DNA of 64,000 nucleotides. Source: Neorhizobium sp. SHOUNA12A. Its GTDB lineage: Bacteria > Pseudomonadota > Alphaproteobacteria > Rhizobiales > Rhizobiaceae. Below, in pieces: positions 44,364-54,097 of this stretch (positions are counted from its first letter, which is position 1; each line of letters starts with the position of its first letter). A program made the position numbers and the translations under genes. The notes under the pieces are model-generated. The model worked only from the letters and a program-made list of their open reading frames with translations. It did not search any database and had not been told where the DNA came from. The stretch covers positions 1 through 64,000 of the forward strand of contig NZ_JALBGV010000016.1 in the NCBI RefSeq assembly GCF_023006505.1, read 5' to 3'.

Positions 44364-45710
44364 TCATTCGGCCGGTTGGATTCTCGCGGTGCCGGCGGGA
44401 CGCCGTTCGCGGCCCGGGACGAACAGGGCCCAGAGGAACATCAGCGCCGAGATGAGCACGAATGCGCCCGATCCGAGCCGGACCCAATAGAAGATCGCCA
44501 GCTGGTCCTGAACATCCATGAAGCTTTCACCGAGGACGCGCTGCAGGTGCACCTGAAGGACGCCGGCAAAGGTCAGCGCGAAGGTCATGACGGACATGGC
44601 TATGCACATGATCCAGAAGCTGGCCATCGAAAGCCACTGGTTATAAGGGCTGCGGCCCCGAAGCTCCGGCACCGCATAGGCCATGACGGCAAGGTTCAGC
44701 ATCACATAGGCGCCGAAGAAGGCGAGGTGGCCATGGGCTGCGGTGAGCTGGGTGCCGTGGGTATAATAGTTGACCGAAGACAGCGTGTGGAGGAAGCCCC
44801 AGACACCGGCGCCGAAGAAGGCCATGACCGAGCAACCGATCGACCAGAGAAGTGCGGCCCGGTTCGGGTGTTTGCGCCCCGCCTTCCAGGTCATCACGAA
44901 AGTGAAGACGACCATGGTGAAGAAGGGAGCCACTTCGAGCGTCGAAAAGAGCGAGCCGATCCACTGCCAGTAGCCGGGGGCGCCGATCCAGTAGAAGTGG
45001 TGGCCGGTGCCGAGAATGCCGGAGAAGAGGGCAAGGCCGACGATCACGTAGAGCCATTTTTCGACCACTTCGCGGTCGATGCCGTTCAGCTTGATCATCA
45101 GGAAGGCCAGCACCGAGGCCATGATCAGTTCCCAGACGCCCTCGACCCAGAGATGGACGACATACCACCAGTACATCTTGTCGAGCGCGAGATTGGCCGG
45201 GTTGTAGAAGGCGAACAGGAAGAAGATCGCGACGCCCCAGAGGCCGAAGATCAGGATGTTGGTGACGACGGTCTTGCGGCCCTTGAGCACCGTGAGCGTC
45301 ACGTTGAACAGGAACATCAGCGCGACGATGACGATACCGACCTTGATGAGGAACGGCTGTTCCAGAAATTCGCGGCCTTCATGATAGTGGAACAGATAAC
45401 CGACCACGGCGATCGCCGCCGCGACGAGGAAAAGCCAGAACTGCGCAACCGCGATCCTGGTGCTGAACAGCTCGGTTTCGGACTCCTCGGGCAGCAGGTA
45501 GTAGGTCGATCCCATGAAACCCATCAGCAGCCAGACGATGAGCGCATTGGTGTGGATCATCCGCACGATGTTGAAGGGCAGCAGTTCCGAAAGCGTGTTC
45601 GGCAGGACGTAGATCGTTCCCGCCAGAACACCGAACAGGATCTGTGCGATGAACAGGCCGAGCGCGCCGTAAAAATACAGCATGGCGACCTTTTGGGTTT
45701 GATATTTCAT
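44364..45710 (-). CDS. norB: Nitric oxide reductase subunit B (cytochrome b, cNOR)
   Basis: 448 residues with 12 membrane segments, the catalytic subunit that reduces 2 NO to N2O. Landmarks include MIHTNALIVWLLMGFMGSTYYLLPEE, VHLWVEGVWELIMASVLAF (conserved His and Glu of the iron B site), GTGHHFYWIG with the His pair, and THGTQLTAAHGHLAFFGAYVMLNLAVM with the haem ligands. The absence of an N-terminal quinone-oxidase extension makes it the NorC-dependent type. ATG 45710 is 22 bp after the norC stop; the longer frame to 45815 is not family-like. Confidence 0.97.
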   Translation of the reverse strand: MKYQTQKVAMLYFYGALGLFIAQILFGVLAGTIYVLPNTLSELLPFNIVRMIHTNALIVWLLMGFMGSTYYLLPEESETELFSTRIAVAQFWLFLVAAAIAVVGYLFHYHEGREFLEQPFLIKVGIVIVALMFLFNVTLTVLKGRKTVVTNILIFGLWGVAIFFLFAFYNPANLALDKMYWWYVVHLWVEGVWELIMASVLAFLMIKLNGIDREVVEKWLYVIVGLALFSGILGTGHHFYWIGAPGYWQWIGSLFSTLEVAPFFTMVVFTFVMTWKAGRKHPNRAALLWSIGCSVMAFFGAGVWGFLHTLSSVNYYTHGTQLTAAHGHLAFFGAYVMLNLAVMAYAVPELRGRSPYNQWLSMASFWIMCIAMSVMTFALTFAGVLQVHLQRVLGESFMDVQDQLAIFYWVRLGSGAFVLISALMFLWALFVPGRERRPAGTARIQPAE

Positions 45711-45732
45711 GTGTTTTTCCCTTCCCGTGAGA

Positions 45733-46191
45733 TCAGCCGGCGTCGTTCGGCGGCCAGTTCTGGGTCTTGATCCTGCTCGTCCATTCGAGGAAGTTGGCCA
45801 GGTCGTCGAGTTCACGTTCCGTGAGGTTGAACTGCGGCATCTGCCGCCTGCCTTCGATGCCGCTCGGCTGCGCGGCCATCCAGGCCTTCAGCGTCGCGCG
45901 GGCCGTGTCCGGGTCGGTATCGCCGCCCCAGCGTTTCCACACATTGCCGAGCTCGGGGGCGAAATAGGCGCCTTCCCCGAGGATCGTATGGCAGTTGATA
46001 CAGGCGTTCTTTTCCCAGACATGTTTGCCGCGCGCGACGGAATCCGTGAGCGTGCTTTCGTCCGTGGACGTGGTTCGCATGTAGTAGTGGCTGTGGGCGG
46101 TAAGCCCGAGAAAGATTACGAAGAAGAACGCGGAGCCGCCGTAAAAGACGTTACGAGCCCCGGTCTTTGTGAGGCGTTCTGCCATCCTCAT
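45733..46191 (-). CDS. norC: Nitric oxide reductase subunit C (cytochrome c)
   Basis: 152 residues: one N-terminal membrane anchor (AFFFVIFLGLTAHSHYYM) and a periplasmic monohaem cytochrome c domain with CINCH at 64-68 and a later MPQFNLTERELDDLANFLEWTS with the Met ligand. It passes electrons to NorB. First gene of norCBQD. A TTG-N8-CAA box lies about 100 bp upstream. Confidence 0.97.
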   Translation of the reverse strand: MRMAERLTKTGARNVFYGGSAFFFVIFLGLTAHSHYYMRTTSTDESTLTDSVARGKHVWEKNACINCHTILGEGAYFAPELGNVWKRWGGDTDPDTARATLKAWMAAQPSGIEGRRQMPQFNLTERELDDLANFLEWTSRIKTQNWPPNDAG

Positions 46192-46293
46192 GTCCCCTTT
46201 GTGCGGATGCCTTGCGGGTTGCTGCGGGCCACATCCGCGAAAAGCGGACGACGACCCGTGAAGCTTCTATGAGGGGTTTTCCGGAGCCGCTCT

Positions 46294-46307
46294 TTGCGAT
46301 TTACCAA
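46294..46307. promoter_or_regulatory. Nnr/Fnr-type box upstream of norC
   Basis: TTGCGATTTACCAA (TTG-N8-CAA), 103 bp upstream of the norC ATG, in a locally AT-rich promoter region. Confidence 0.6.
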
Positions 46308-46442
46308 ACAAAAAAACGTTGCCCGCGGAGTCCGCTATTTTTTGAAAGGTAAGCGTTAGCTTTCCCGATGGCGCGCGGGCAACCATGGACCGGCCTGAGA
46401 TCAGGCAGGTGCCGGAGGGGAAAGTGCAGGTGAGAACTGAAC

Positions 46443-46715
46443 CTAAAGAATGGCCATCAGTACGACCTTGCCCAGCGAGAGGGCAGAGAAGAAGATAGGC
46501 CAGATCATCAGCGCACGGGCCAGATTGGGTCGCATCCCCCGCAGGTCCATGAAGTCGAGCACGATGAGCCGTATCTTTGCAATGGCCATGACGAGGATGA
46601 CGGCAAGTGCCGCTGCCGGTATCACCTCATGCTTCCATTGTGCAGCGATCAATGCGCCGACGATGCCGAGCATCATCACCCAATTGGCGCTGCCGAAGAG
46701 TTTCGAACCGTCCAT
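46443..46715 (-). CDS. norF: NorF, small cytochrome-oxidase subunit IV-like membrane protein
   Basis: 90 residues with three hydrophobic segments (WVMMLGIVGALIAAQ, VIPAAALAVILVMAIAKIRLIVLDFMDLRG, ALMIWPIFFSALSLGKVVLMAIL). The IRLIVLDFMDLRG motif is shared with prokaryotic COX4-type proteins. NorF affects full NO reductase activity in Paracoccus. It follows norE after 9 bp. Confidence 0.88.
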   Translation of the reverse strand: MDGSKLFGSANWVMMLGIVGALIAAQWKHEVIPAAALAVILVMAIAKIRLIVLDFMDLRGMRPNLARALMIWPIFFSALSLGKVVLMAIL

Positions 46716-46724
46716 TCCGGCCTC

Positions 46725-47270
46725 CTAGCTCAGGTAGATCAGTGGAAACATCACCAGCCAGACGATGTCGATGACGTGCCAGATGGTCGTCAGCGTGACG
46801 ATCGTCGAACGTTCCAGCCTGATTGCCGCCAATACGAAGAGGGCGGCAACGAATGCGACATGGGCGAGGTGGAAGCCGGTGATGAGAAAGTAGAGTTCGA
46901 AAAAGCTCTGCAGGTTCTCATCCCCTGCCGCTGCCCATTCGGAACTGTACTCGGCGAATTTGAGGGCGGCGAAGAGGAAACCCAAAAAAGCTGCGCCGAG
47001 CAGGAACAGGCGCTGCCGGCGAGGTTTTCCCTGGGATCTGGCGGCAAGCGCCGCTTGCCAGCTGCTCGCCAGCAGCACGACTGTATTGAGCCCTGCCAGC
47101 CGTGGCGCGAGATGCAGCCTGGCGAGCGCAAAACTTTCCGGATGCAGCATGGACGTAACGACATAGCCGGTCAGCAGGATACCGAAAGCCGCAAGCTCGC
47201 CCCAGACGAGCACCCAGAGAAGAAGGTCGCCACCTTCATCCCTCTCTTCGCTGGTCGAGATCGCCGCCAT
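46725..47270 (-). CDS. norE: NorE, cytochrome-oxidase subunit III-like protein
   Basis: 181 residues from ATG 47270; the frame runs on to 47450, but its extra N-terminus is not family-like. Five membrane segments (LLLWVLVWGELAAFGILLTGYVV, LAGLNTVVLLASSWQAALAA, LLGAAFLGFLFAALKFAEYSS, YFLITGFHLAHVAFVAALFVLA, IWHVIDIVWLVMFPLIYL) match the subunit III fold with its His and Glu. NorE is not essential for NO reduction but improves NorCB activity. Box TTG-N8-CAA lies 59 bp upstream. Confidence 0.93.
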   Translation of the reverse strand: MAAISTSEERDEGGDLLLWVLVWGELAAFGILLTGYVVTSMLHPESFALARLHLAPRLAGLNTVVLLASSWQAALAARSQGKPRRQRLFLLGAAFLGFLFAALKFAEYSSEWAAAGDENLQSFFELYFLITGFHLAHVAFVAALFVLAAIRLERSTIVTLTTIWHVIDIVWLVMFPLIYLS

Positions 47271-47328
47271 TCCGAAACCTCCGGTATTCTTCCGTCCCGG
47301 AAAATGGAGGCAATACAGATCCGGCTCT

Positions 47329-47342
47329 TTGTCATATCGCAA
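47329..47342. promoter_or_regulatory. Nnr/Fnr-type box between norE and a small divergent gene
   Basis: TTGTCATATCGCAA (TTG-N8-CAA), 59 bp from the norE start and 26 bp from the rightward small gene at 47368. Position suits norE; it overlaps the likely promoter of the small gene. Confidence 0.55.
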
Positions 47343-47367
47343 AGAAACGGCAGATAGAGAGGTTAGG

Positions 47368-47547
47368 ATGACGGCAAACCAAGGATTTGCCATGTCTGAC
47401 GCACAAGTCGGCCTTCTGATGGCCGCCCCGATCATTGTCATATTCGCCATTGCCCTGAAACGAATGGGTGTCCTGCAGGGCTACAGCTCGCTGGCGGCGG
47501 TCGTCTTTTCCGTCGCCATCGCGGGCGTTCTCTTCTGGCAACAGTAG
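47368..47547 (+). CDS. Small membrane protein divergent from norE
   Basis: 59 residues from ATG 47368, with GAGGTTAGG just upstream. Two hydrophobic segments (VGLLMAAPIIVIFAIAL and SSLAAVVFSVAIAGVLFW) separated by KRMGVLQGYS. The regular TM layout and its place against a norE promoter box support a real gene. The family is not recognised; a small accessory subunit of NO reductase or of its assembly is possible. Confidence 0.6.
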   Translation: MTANQGFAMSDAQVGLLMAAPIIVIFAIALKRMGVLQGYSSLAAVVFSVAIAGVLFWQQ

Positions 47548-47606
47548 CGGCCGTGCCATGCTGCGGTTTTTTGCGGAAATCACGTGGCCGATCAGCCGTA
47601 TCGGCG

Positions 47607-47882
47607 TCAAGATCTGGGAGTATGACCTCTTCCTCGAACGAAGGTCACGGCTTCGTTCTGAACCTCGCCTTCGTTATTCAGGACGGCGCGCCACATGCGG
47701 TTTCCCAGACGAACGCTCAGGCGGCAAGTTCCAATATCCTCAGCTTCGCCACGCTCGACTGTGCTTGTTACGAGACCCTGGCGAATTCTCCGCCGGAAAT
47801 CTTCGCGCGACAGCCCGAACCGATCAGCGATCTCACCGGATTCCAGGATAAAGTCGCCGTTCGGATCCCGTTCGATATACAT
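47607..47882 (-). CDS. DUF6522-like small protein of the nor island
   Basis: 91 residues: IERDPNGDFILESGEIADRFGLSREDFRRRIRQGLVTSTVERGEAEDIGTCRLSVRLGNRMWRAVLNNEGEV. The layout, a short strand pair, a helix-turn-helix-like middle, and the ERGEXEDXGTXRLSVRXGNRXWR strand, matches DUF6522 proteins that often lie in denitrification islands. Convergent with the small membrane gene. No known activity. Confidence 0.65.
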   Translation of the reverse strand: MYIERDPNGDFILESGEIADRFGLSREDFRRRIRQGLVTSTVERGEAEDIGTCRLSVRLGNRMWRAVLNNEGEVQNEAVTFVRGRGHTPRS

Positions 47883-48038
47883 TGCTCTTCCTCAGACCGA
47901 TGAGGCGGAGGCGGGGTTTACCGATTCAGCGCCTCATCTACGTTCTACGACATCGATTGAAAGCGCGGAAACGGTCCTTCGGTTTCGAGATGCATATCTT
48001 TGCGCTCGCGAAAAAGGACAAAACGCGCCAGCTCTCAC

Positions 48039-49097
<1,059 letters not shown>

Positions 49098-49124
49098 GAA
49101 ATTCGATCCTGTTTGTGAGCCTGC

Positions 49125-49991
49125 TCAGCCGCCTTTGACCGCGCCGGCCGTCAGGCCTGCGACGATCTGCTTCTGGGCGAACAGGGTGAGTACCAGCACG
49201 GGGAGGGTGACGATCAGCGCGGCCGCGGCGAGCGGTCCCCAGCTGACCTGTTCGAAGGAAAGCATGTTGTAGACGGCAACGGGCAGCGTCCGCGTGGTGC
49301 GGCTTGCAAGCACGATGCCGAAGACGAAGTTGTTCCAGGAGAAGATGAGCGCCAGGATGAAGGCGACGACGATGCCCGGCTTGGCGATCGGCAGAGCCAC
49401 GAGGCGGAACACCTGCCAGGGCGTCGCGCCGTCGATGCTGGCAGCCTCCTCGAGTTCCATCGGCGTCGTCTCGAAATAACCGATCATGATCCACACGACG
49501 ATCGGCACGGTGACGACTAGGTGGATGATGATCTGCGGCCAGAGCGTGCCGAGCAGGTTCAGCCACTGGAACAGCAGGAAGAGCGGAATGAGGAAGGAAA
49601 GGCCGGGCGTCATGCGGGCGATCATGATGACGATCGCTGCCCTCTCCGCCTTCAACCGTGCGATGCCGTAACCTGCCGGCACGCCGATAATGAGAGCCAG
49701 CAGCGTCGCGGCCCCCGTCACCAGCACGGAATTCCAGAAATACAGGAAGAAATTGTTCTCGCGGAACACCTGCACGTAATTCGACCAGGCGAAGTTTTCC
49801 GGGATCAGGATCGGCGGATAGGCGCCGTTGTCGATTTCGTATTTGAGCGACAGCGAGATCATCCAGAGGAAGAACAGCACCACCGGCGACACCATGACCA
49901 GGGCCGCGAACAGCAAGCCGATGCGATCGAGCGTCTTGCGTCTGACGAGTGGGCGTTTGTTGAGGGGGCGTTCGACGAGGCCGTGTTCCAT
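49125..49991 (-). CDS. Carbohydrate ABC transporter permease, MalG type
   Basis: 288 residues, six membrane segments, EAA-type signature in MELEEAASIDGATPWQVFRLVALPIAKPG. A basic N-terminus (RPLNKRPLVRRK) precedes the first segment. The ATG shares one base with the stop of the partner permease (TGATG). Companion of the gene at 49991-50926. Confidence 0.94.
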   Translation of the reverse strand: MEHGLVERPLNKRPLVRRKTLDRIGLLFAALVMVSPVVLFFLWMISLSLKYEIDNGAYPPILIPENFAWSNYVQVFRENNFFLYFWNSVLVTGAATLLALIIGVPAGYGIARLKAERAAIVIMIARMTPGLSFLIPLFLLFQWLNLLGTLWPQIIIHLVVTVPIVVWIMIGYFETTPMELEEAASIDGATPWQVFRLVALPIAKPGIVVAFILALIFSWNNFVFGIVLASRTTRTLPVAVYNMLSFEQVSWGPLAAAALIVTLPVLVLTLFAQKQIVAGLTAGAVKGG

Positions 49992-50926
49992 CAGCGCGTC
50001 TCCATGTCCGACCAGTTTGCCCGTGCGCGCACCATCATCAGCGCGAAAGAGAGCGCGATGATGATCACGAAGAAGACGACCGCCATGGCCGAGCCGTAGC
50101 CGATGTCGTAATAGGAGAAGGCGGTGTTGTAGAGGTAGATGTTGATCGTCTCGGATGCCGTGCCCGGTCCCCCTTGCGTCATCGCGTAGATGATGTCGAA
50201 GCTCTTGATCGCGTCGATCGAGCGGATGATGACGCCGATCATCAGGAAGGGCGCGATCATCGGGAGCGTCAGGTAGCGGAATTTCTGCCAGGCGTTGGCG
50301 CCGTCGATCTCTGCGCTTTCATAAGGTTCGCGTGGAAGTGCGGCGAGGCCGCCGAGCACGATCAGCATGATCAGCGGCGTCCATTGCCAGGTCTCGACGA
50401 GGACCAGCGACGGAATGACGCTGTAGCGGTTATAGATCCATTCCTGCGGGCCGATGCCGACCAGCGACAGCAGATAGTTGAGGACGCCGAGCTGCGGATG
50501 GAACATCATGGTCCAGACGAGGGCGATGGCGACCGGGGTCGCCATCATCGGCATGACGAAGACGCCGCGCAGGAAGCCCCTCCCCGGAAATTGAGCATCG
50601 AAGATCAGCGCCGCGAGCGTGCCGAGGAAAAGCGGCGCCACGACCGCCAGCACCGTGAAGATCAGCGTGTGCCAGAGCGATTCCCAGAAGCGGAAATCGG
50701 TCGCAAGCCGGATGTAGTTGTCCAGTCCGGCGAAGGTCTGCGCCTGTCCCAGCGTCCAGCTGTTGACGCTCATCCAGAGGGTGAAAACCCAGGGGAAGAC
50801 GATGACCGCGCCGATGACGATGAGGGCGGGAACGACGAAAGGCCAGTAGTTGGGAGCAAGCCGGCTCGGCTTGCTCCTCTTGTCACCGGTTTCCGTCCGT
50901 GCTGTTTCGATGCTCACGGAGGCCAT
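49991..50926 (-). CDS. Sugar ABC transporter permease, MalF/UgpA type
   Basis: 311 residues from ATG 50926 (MASVSIETAR), which overlaps the TAA of the binding protein gene by one base; the longer frame to 51415 is the binding protein's shadow. Six membrane segments, with the EAA signature in REPYESAEIDGANAWQKFRYLTLP. Confidence 0.94.
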   Translation of the reverse strand: MASVSIETARTETGDKRSKPSRLAPNYWPFVVPALIVIGAVIVFPWVFTLWMSVNSWTLGQAQTFAGLDNYIRLATDFRFWESLWHTLIFTVLAVVAPLFLGTLAALIFDAQFPGRGFLRGVFVMPMMATPVAIALVWTMMFHPQLGVLNYLLSLVGIGPQEWIYNRYSVIPSLVLVETWQWTPLIMLIVLGGLAALPREPYESAEIDGANAWQKFRYLTLPMIAPFLMIGVIIRSIDAIKSFDIIYAMTQGGPGTASETINIYLYNTAFSYYDIGYGSAMAVVFFVIIIALSFALMMVRARANWSDMETR

Positions 50927-52257
50927 TATCCCTCGCTCTTGGCAAGCACCGGTTCGAACTGCGCCGTCGCCGTCTTGAGCTCCGTCGCCGGGTCGGCACC
51001 ACCGATCATGTTGGTGAGACCGACGCCGTAGATGTCGCGGAATTCCGTGACCGGGATGATGACCGGCAGCGCAAGCTGCGACACCTTGCCGGAAGCAGCG
51101 ACCGCATCCACCCATGCGCTGGGCATGGTGACACCCTTGCGGACTTCCGCATCGGCAAGGATCGACTGGCGGAAGGGAACGCCGGCGCCGGCCTGCAGCA
51201 GGCGTGCGCCCATCTCCTTCGAGATGACCCACTGGCAGAACAGATAGGCCGCTTCCTTCTTCTGGCTGGCTGCGGTGACGCCGATGCCATCGCCGAAGGT
51301 GGCGGCCGCCTGCGCCTTCGGTCCCTTCGGCATGACGCCGTAACCGACCTTGCCGACGACACGGGACTTCTGCGGGTCTTCGAGCGGCGGAGCGAAGCCG
51401 ACGCCGTCCAGCCACATGCCGATCTTGCCCTGCAGGAAGGCAGACTGGGCTTCCGCCCAGTTGAAGCCGGAGACCCCGACGGGGGCCGCCTTGGTCATCA
51501 GGCGCTGGTAGAGTTTGGCGGCCTCCACGGCTTCATCGGAGGTCGTGCGCAGCTTGCCGTCAGGCCCAAGCGCCGTCGCGCCGTAGCCGAGCATCAGCGC
51601 CGTCCACACTGGAACGTTGGCGTTCTTCAGGCCGCGGGCGACGAAGCCGTAGGTATTGGTGGTCTTGTCGGTCAGCGCTTCGGCCGCCGCCGCCATCTCA
51701 TCGAAGGTCTTCGGGTAGGCGAGACCCTTCTTCTCGAAGAGTTCCTTGTTCCAGTAGATGATCCAGTAGTCGACCGAGAAGGGCAGGGAGCGCAGCTTGC
51801 CGTCCTTGTCCTTGGCAAAGGTGAGGCCGGCTTCGGCGAAATCGCTTTCAGTCAGCGACGGGTCGGTGAGCGTCGGATCCTTCAGGAGGCCGCTGATATC
51901 GGCAAGCCAGCCGCCCTTTTCGAACTGGCGCTTCTGGACATGGTAGCTCAGGTGGATGACGTCGAAGCTCGGCTTGCCGGACGAGAGCTCGATCGTCGCC
52001 TTCTGGCGCTGCTGCTGTTCCGGGGTGGCTTCGGCATTGACCTTGATGCCGGTCAGCGTTTCGAACTCGGCCAGGTACTTGATGATGGTGTCGCTGCGCG
52101 GGCTTTTGACGAGGTTCACTTCCAGCGTGGTGCCGGCGAAGCGCTTCCAGTCGACGGCGGCCGATGCCGGGCGCGAACCGACCAGCCCGGCGGCACCAAG
52201 CGCCGCCGAGCCGGCCAGGAAGCTGCGGCGGGTGGGATTCCAGAACGAAGATGACAT
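50926..52257 (-). CDS. Extracellular solute-binding protein, family 1 (carbohydrate), Tat-type signal
   Basis: 443 residues. The signal begins NPTRRSFLAGSAALGAAGLVG, a twin-arginine pattern. The body has family-1 sugar-binding features: DVIHLSYHVQ, LRSLPFSVDYWIIYWNKELFEKKG and GKIGMWLDGVGFAPP. It is the receptor of the module that also carries a DapA-type aldolase, so a sugar acid or amino sugar is a fair guess, not proven. Confidence 0.93.
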   Translation of the reverse strand: MSSSFWNPTRRSFLAGSAALGAAGLVGSRPASAAVDWKRFAGTTLEVNLVKSPRSDTIIKYLAEFETLTGIKVNAEATPEQQQRQKATIELSSGKPSFDVIHLSYHVQKRQFEKGGWLADISGLLKDPTLTDPSLTESDFAEAGLTFAKDKDGKLRSLPFSVDYWIIYWNKELFEKKGLAYPKTFDEMAAAAEALTDKTTNTYGFVARGLKNANVPVWTALMLGYGATALGPDGKLRTTSDEAVEAAKLYQRLMTKAAPVGVSGFNWAEAQSAFLQGKIGMWLDGVGFAPPLEDPQKSRVVGKVGYGVMPKGPKAQAAATFGDGIGVTAASQKKEAAYLFCQWVISKEMGARLLQAGAGVPFRQSILADAEVRKGVTMPSAWVDAVAASGKVSQLALPVIIPVTEFRDIYGVGLTNMIGGADPATELKTATAQFEPVLAKSEG

Positions 52258-52307
52258 GCTATTCCTCCTCCTAATGCGCCGGATACCCTTGTCTCCGGCT
52301 TCTTTTT

Positions 52308-52988
52308 CTAAAGTCTGATCGCGCGATCCCTCGCGTGATTGATATGGGCGACGAGTGCCGCGACCGCTTCCTCCACGGAGCGCCGCTCGATCGCTTCGAG
52401 CACTTTCAGATGCTCGCTCATGACGGGGCCGACCCGGCCGTCGATGCGGAACCGCTCCTGCCTGATCAGCCGCATCTTGATGGAATTCACCCGGTAGACG
52501 TTTGAAATGATGGTGTTGCCGAGCGCATCGATGAAGGCGTCGTGCATGCCCCAGTCGACCGCCTGCGCATGCAGCTCCAGCTCACGGCTGTCGTTGCCGC
52601 CCTGGATCGCCTCCAGGATTTCACGATGCTCCTTCAAAAGCCTGGCGATTGCCTGGTCCGGGGCCGATTGGGTGAACAGTGCAACGGCTTCCTTTTCCAG
52701 GAAGACGCGAAGCTGGAAGGCTTCACGGATGAGGTTGAGGTCGATATGGGCGATCTGCAGCCCGCGTTGCGGCACGGTCTTGATCAGCCCCTCGGCCTCC
52801 AGCCGCGGAACGAGTTCACGGATGGCGCCAAGCGTCAGGCCGGTCAGTTCCACCAGCCGGCGCTGCGAGACGAACTGGCCCGGGCGTACGTCACGGGCCA
52901 GAAGGTGGCGCGTGAAGCTCTCGTAGGCCTTCTCCCTCAGCGTCGGCTGTTCCTCGACCTGGCTTTCCGTGGGACGCCCCTGATCCAT
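52308..52988 (-). CDS. GntR family regulator (FCD), paralog 1
   Basis: 226 residues with winged helix (about 15-80: RPGQFVSQRRLVELTGLTLGAIRELVPRLEAEGLIKTVPQRGLQI) and FCD domain (about 90-220). It aligns closely with the regulator at 56030, including the IDLNLIREAFQLRVFLEKEAV hinge, so the two are paralogs. It is 5 bp after the dapA1-type gene and probably controls the leftward operon through the CTAACATGTTAG palindrome at 53916. Confidence 0.92.
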   Translation of the reverse strand: MDQGRPTESQVEEQPTLREKAYESFTRHLLARDVRPGQFVSQRRLVELTGLTLGAIRELVPRLEAEGLIKTVPQRGLQIAHIDLNLIREAFQLRVFLEKEAVALFTQSAPDQAIARLLKEHREILEAIQGGNDSRELELHAQAVDWGMHDAFIDALGNTIISNVYRVNSIKMRLIRQERFRIDGRVGPVMSEHLKVLEAIERRSVEEAVAALVAHINHARDRAIRL

Positions 52989-52993
52989 GGCTT

Positions 52994-53872
52994 TCAGGCA
53001 GCCTCCGAACGGAACAGAGCGTCGAAGGCCGATGCCAACAGGCGCTGGCCTTCATCAGCGATCCGAAGAAGCGGCGGCCGCACCGTCAGCCACGACGGGT
53101 CGTTCGAAAGGTGGGCGATCATCACCTTCACCGCCGGAATGACGGGATATTTCAGCAATTCCACGACGAGATCGACGACCCGCTGATCGTCCTCGCCATC
53201 CACGGCCATGCGCCGAACTTCGCGTGGGGCGAAATTCGCGACGCCGGATATCGCACCCTGCCCGCCGAGACGTACGCCTTGAGCCAGATGCCGCTCGTCA
53301 CCGATCAGGATGATGAGGTCGCCATGTTCCTTGAGCAGCTTTTCGGTAAAGGCCCATTCTCCGCCGGAATCCTTCACCCCGGTGACAATGCCGGGAAACG
53401 CCTGGCGAAGCCGGCCAATCAGCGCGTGGCTCAGCGGCACCATCGTGACCGATGGAATGTGGTAGACGATGATGTCACGGGCCTTGTCGCCCAGCAGGGC
53501 GAATACGGCGGAGAACCAGCCGAATAGGCCTTCGTCGCTGACATTCTTGAAATAGGAGGGCGGGGCCAGAAGAATGTTGCGCGCCCCCTTGGATAGCGCC
53601 TGTGCGGCCTGTTCCGCGGCGTCCGCCGCCGCGTCTACGAGAACACCTGCTACGATCTGGCGCGGCACGATGCCGCCCGAAATCATGGCGGCGAGGACCT
53701 TTTCCCGTTCGCCGTTGCCGATCGAGGCGCCTTCGCCGGTCGTGCCGAAAACCGTAACGCTGTCGCAACCGGCATTGAGGCTGCGGCGAGCTTGGGCGAC
53801 CATCGCGTCGAGCACGATCTTGCCGTCTTTGTCAAAAGGGGTCGCGAGTGCGACAGAGAGCCCGAAACGCAT
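52994..53872 (-). CDS. DapA/NanA-superfamily aldolase or dehydratase, paralog 1
   Basis: 292 residues, (beta/alpha)8 class-I enzyme. The phosphate/carboxylate motif GTTGE is at 43-47, the Tyr of VYHIPS is Tyr137, and the Schiff-base Lys is Lys167 in GVKDSGG. Family members act on 4-hydroxy-tetrahydrodipicolinate, sialic acid, KDG or other 2-oxo acids. The ABC operon context points to catabolism, not lysine synthesis. First gene of the leftward module, with a palindrome 43 bp upstream. Confidence 0.9.
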   Translation of the reverse strand: MRFGLSVALATPFDKDGKIVLDAMVAQARRSLNAGCDSVTVFGTTGEGASIGNGEREKVLAAMISGGIVPRQIVAGVLVDAAADAAEQAAQALSKGARNILLAPPSYFKNVSDEGLFGWFSAVFALLGDKARDIIVYHIPSVTMVPLSHALIGRLRQAFPGIVTGVKDSGGEWAFTEKLLKEHGDLIILIGDERHLAQGVRLGGQGAISGVANFAPREVRRMAVDGEDDQRVVDLVVELLKYPVIPAVKVMIAHLSNDPSWLTVRPPLLRIADEGQRLLASAFDALFRSEAA

Positions 53873-53915
53873 GTTAGACTATTTATCCTCCCAGTGTTGC
53901 CGCGACGCTCGCACA

Positions 53916-53927
53916 CTAACATGTTAG
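53916..53927. promoter_or_regulatory. Candidate operator of the leftward dapA/gntR module
   Basis: Perfect 12-bp palindrome CTAACATGTTAG. Half of it (CATGTTAG) recurs at 53870-53877 across the start codon of the dapA-type gene. Confidence 0.45.
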
Positions 53928-54097
53928 AAGTCAATCAGGCAATTTGATTGAAATTGAGGTGCGGGCGCTTGCGTAGATCGAACGGCACTACCGAGCGCGA
54001 TCACGCGAGCTGCACTTGGCCTATGCCGCAGATGTTGACCTTGATGCCGAGCTTGCGCGCGAGAGCTGCTTTTGATCGAAAAAGGCCGAAATTGGCG

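Noticed and set aside
43056-45770. 904-codon plus-strand frame
   Set aside because: It is antisense to norD, norQ and norB, which have clear motifs; long antisense frames are common in GC-rich DNA.
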